Shown here piece after piece: positions 42,001 through 43,192 of a stretch of DNA of 43,192 nucleotides. A program made the position numbers and the translations under genes. The stretch covers positions 1 to 43,192 of the forward strand of contig CAZWDL010000060.1 of assembly GCA_964632995.1 (NCBI GenBank), in the 5' to 3' direction. This DNA comes from CAZWDL01 sp964632995 (GTDB taxonomy: Bacteria > Bacteroidota > Bacteroidia > Chitinophagales > Saprospiraceae). The notes beneath the pieces were generated by a model. It had not been told where the DNA came from. It was given only the letters and a program-made list of their open reading frames with translations, and did no database searches. Position 1 is the stretch's first letter. Each line of letters begins with the position of its first letter.

Positions 42001-43192
42001 TTCCGCCACGGGTTTACCGTCTTTTGCTCAATTTACCGACAACCAGGACGGCACGGCGACTTTGCAGATCAACCCGGTGAGCGGCAATGACGGAACGTAC
42101 CCCGTCACGGTAATCGCGACGGATACCGATCAGCTTACCGACTCCGAAACTTTCGATATCCTGGTGACCGTTCCGGGAACCGGTCCCGCAAATCTCGTTT
42201 CTGACGACTTTTGCGAGGGCGTCCTGGGTGATCACTGGACCTTCGTCGATCCGCTTAACGACGGCAATCTTCAATTCACCGGCGCCGGCTCCTCCGACGC
42301 CTGGTTGGAACTCTCTCTCCCTGCGGGGCCCGAACATCAGGTATGGGAATCCGGCATTCAGGCGCCTCACGTGATCCAGGAAGCCACCGATGAGAACTTC
42401 ACCGTTGAAATTAAAATGGAGTCGCCGGTCAACGCACCGCAGTATCAGATGCAGGGCATTTTGGTAAAACAGGATGATTTCAATTTTCTGCGTTTCGAAA
42501 TCTACAGCACCAATGCCAACACCTATGCGCTTGGAGCGATCCTGAGCTCGCCCACCGGCACCTTGCCGTTGAACAGTGATATACCCGTTAACCTGACTAT
42601 CGGCGCACTCAATACCGCACCGGTCTACCTGCGCGTTGAACGCAACGGCGATCTGTGGACCCAGTCCTATTCCTTCGACGGCGAAAACTGGACCGTCGCC
42701 GGTTTCTTTTCGCACGACATGACGGTCGCCGGCGTAGGCATCTACGGCGGCAACGCTACCGGCAATAATGCCCTGGCGCATACAGCTCAGTTCGATTATT
42801 TCGAAAACCTGGGCGATCCCTTGATGGAGGAAGACGATTGCGCCGGTTGCACGACACCTCCCTGTCCGGTTACCCTCAACGGAAATTTGACCCTTCAGGG
42901 ACGAAGCGACTACGCTTCCGGCCTGACCGTCGAACTCTACGAGCCGGGAACGACTACGCCGGCAGGAACCTTTAGCGCCAACAGCAACGCCGGTGGAGAT
43001 TTTAGCGTGCCGAATGTCCCGGAAGGCGTTTATGATATCTTTGTCAAGGCAGGCCTATACCTGCAAAGCGCATTGCCGAACCAAACCTTGGAGGACGGCG
43101 GCGCTGTCCTCGATTTCGGCGAGTTGCGCGCCGGCGCCGCCGATGACAACAACCAGGTAGAGGCCATCGACTTTTCCATACTGGCGGGTACG
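39059..43192 (+). CDS. Giant multidomain secreted protein (3' end outside the window)
   Basis: The frame is open to the last base (1378 codons). ATGs at 39050, 39059 and 39068 are in frame; I chose 39059. The N-terminus has a basic region then a hydrophobic signal core (FLFTCCFFILSSSGFGQ). It next reads like the first 30 residues of a PQQ-type sugar dehydrogenase (IVATGLNQPIDMAFLPDG) and passes abruptly into the middle of a LamG-like domain (LPTGAGERTAFFGVNY). Then come an Ig-like region, a LamG-type domain (about 40380-40960), a fibronectin III module (about 40970-41220), two DUF1349-like concanavalin repeats (about 41257-41875 and 42200-42840, each opening SDDFC), a cadherin-like module between them, and near the end a dockerin-like segment (DDNNQVEAIDFSIL). 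It is probably a surface polysaccharide-binding protein. Confidence 0.85.
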   Translation, partial: MKKMYAFLRTGWKRGDTVLYGIPPSAFLFTCCFFILSSSGFGQTLQQPDFSQQIVATGLNQPIDMAFLPDGDWLDRTAAINGLPTGAGERTAFFGVNYIQTSTFAGFGYGTGSGNQAFGLTGNGSGGLLTLQSWGSNNDVLSTETGTGAGWLIQSAVLQSNSDFVHYKDGAQIDAGNRTFNTTLTRIAIGEEIGGAGNGEEIDVAAALVYDRALTENEHRQVEQHLQSKYLGAASACAVTSLSAGIQSPCDPQSNTFTQEVTVTFSDPPATGTLEVNGQSFPIGASPQTVTLTGLAADGQDVDVTAGFSGDPTCALTVNALFTAPPACPADGPVINVWYGDTQEFGNNGEPQVWCNIPGNVADGDGGSITSLEYTLNGGTPVALSIGPDNRRLENSGDFNVDIDVNDLNPGANTVEITAMDNDNNLSSRTVTVNYSAGNTWPLPYSIDWNTLADITEINDVAHVVDGKFFLTPDGIRTAEPGYDRLVAIGDRSWTNYEVLVPVTIHSMSGGGGAGVLLRWKGHTDSPVSCSQPKCGWLPLGDIAWYRPNKLEFYEGGNLSRTLTPEVTYLFRTAVETDGSGNTTYRMKVWEEGTTEPAAWDLEKTTGPTDEQEGSFLLIAHQADVTFGNVTVTPGPLSISNIQVQLDNNNTEATITWNTNQPATSRVGYGPTSAYESGTVEKTNLVNSHSITLTNLSPNTVYHYQISGENAAIETVSTGDLIFSTFSSGIKSDDFCDGVLDPVWTFDNPLDDADYQFSGSGTADAWLDISLPAGTEHQIFTSGILAPNMLQPVNNADFEVEVKFESPVITPQYQQQGILVKESDSKYLRFEFYSKNPGETFLYAQAFDLPNASSAFVNTSIAASGVAPLYMRVSRDGNQWTLSYSFDGTDWTTGASFTYTLTPNEIGPYAGNAIGNGSPAHTAQIDYFLNLADPFTAEDGCTALLPPVLSTIGDQSLEEGASLTVPVSATDPDGDDSAISFSATGLPSFAQFTDNQDGTATLQINPVSGNDGTYPVTVIATDTDQLTDSETFDILVTVPGTGPANLVSDDFCEGVLGDHWTFVDPLNDGNLQFTGAGSSDAWLELSLPAGPEHQVWESGIQAPHVIQEATDENFTVEIKMESPVNAPQYQMQGILVKQDDFNFLRFEIYSTNANTYALGAILSSPTGTLPLNSDIPVNLTIGALNTAPVYLRVERNGDLWTQSYSFDGENWTVAGFFSHDMTVAGVGIYGGNATGNNALAHTAQFDYFENLGDPLMEEDDCAGCTTPPCPVTLNGNLTLQGRSDYASGLTVELYEPGTTTPAGTFSANSNAGGDFSVPNVPEGVYDIFVKAGLYLQSALPNQTLEDGGAVLDFGELRAGAADDNNQVEAIDFSILAGT

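Overview
The window looks like chromosomal DNA of a GC-balanced member of the Bacteroidota, most likely the Saprospirales (Lewinella/Phaeodactylibacter-like). The support is a type IX secretion (T9SS) C-terminal signal on a large metalloprotease, several TAnnTTTG (-7) boxes of the Bacteroidota promoter type, poor Shine-Dalgarno sequences, Bacteroidota versions of PriA, YpdA, MurQ and an ECF sigma factor, and a very large multidomain secreted protein. I see no prophage, IS transposase, CRISPR array or rRNA. There is one tRNA (Ala, GGC).

Layout. 0-5.4 kb: an orphan antitoxin-like small gene, a DinB/DUF1572 protein, a beta-barrel-like secreted protein, two SDR-type oxidoreductases on the minus strand and an M14-like metallopeptidase. 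5.6-12.6 kb: priA (minus), divergent from a co-directional block of ECF sigma factor, membrane-anchored HEAT protein (probable anti-sigma), two DUF4097 proteins and a DUF5996-like protein. 12.8-15.2 kb: egtB and egtD of ergothioneine synthesis. 15.4-18 kb: a beta-helix lipoprotein and a diheme cytochrome (TIGR03805/TIGR03806-type pair). 18.2-22.9 kb: a secreted M43 protease and an aldo/keto reductase. 23.1-25.3 kb: a DUF1611 protein and a dipeptide epimerase. 25.5-29.3 kb: a secreted unknown, a SMUG2-like glycosylase, tRNA-Ala, murQ and a BadF-type sugar kinase. 29.4-30.5 kb: a wrecked GH3 glycosidase. 30.7-39 kb: membrane unknowns, a lipoprotein, YpdA, a polyprenyl synthase, a GNAT protein, acylphosphatase, an MtfA-like peptidase and an amidohydrolase lipoprotein. 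39-43.2 kb: a giant secreted protein cut off by the window end.

Two metabolic themes recur. One is low-molecular-weight thiols (EgtB/EgtD, YpdA, perhaps the DinB-fold protein). The other is salvage of cell-wall pieces (dipeptide epimerase with DUF1611, MurQ with a MurNAc/GlcNAc-type kinase). The sigma/anti-sigma/DUF4097 block is a plausible envelope-sensing unit.

The most unusual content is between genes. At least six intergenic regions carry sizeable inverted repeats. The best is at 18023-18186, a 35-bp imperfect stem in which five of the six non-Watson-Crick positions are G-U pairs on the plus strand only, with 9-bp direct repeats outside it. Two genes (the GH3 pseudogene and the giant protein) also look as if an internal in-frame block has been removed.
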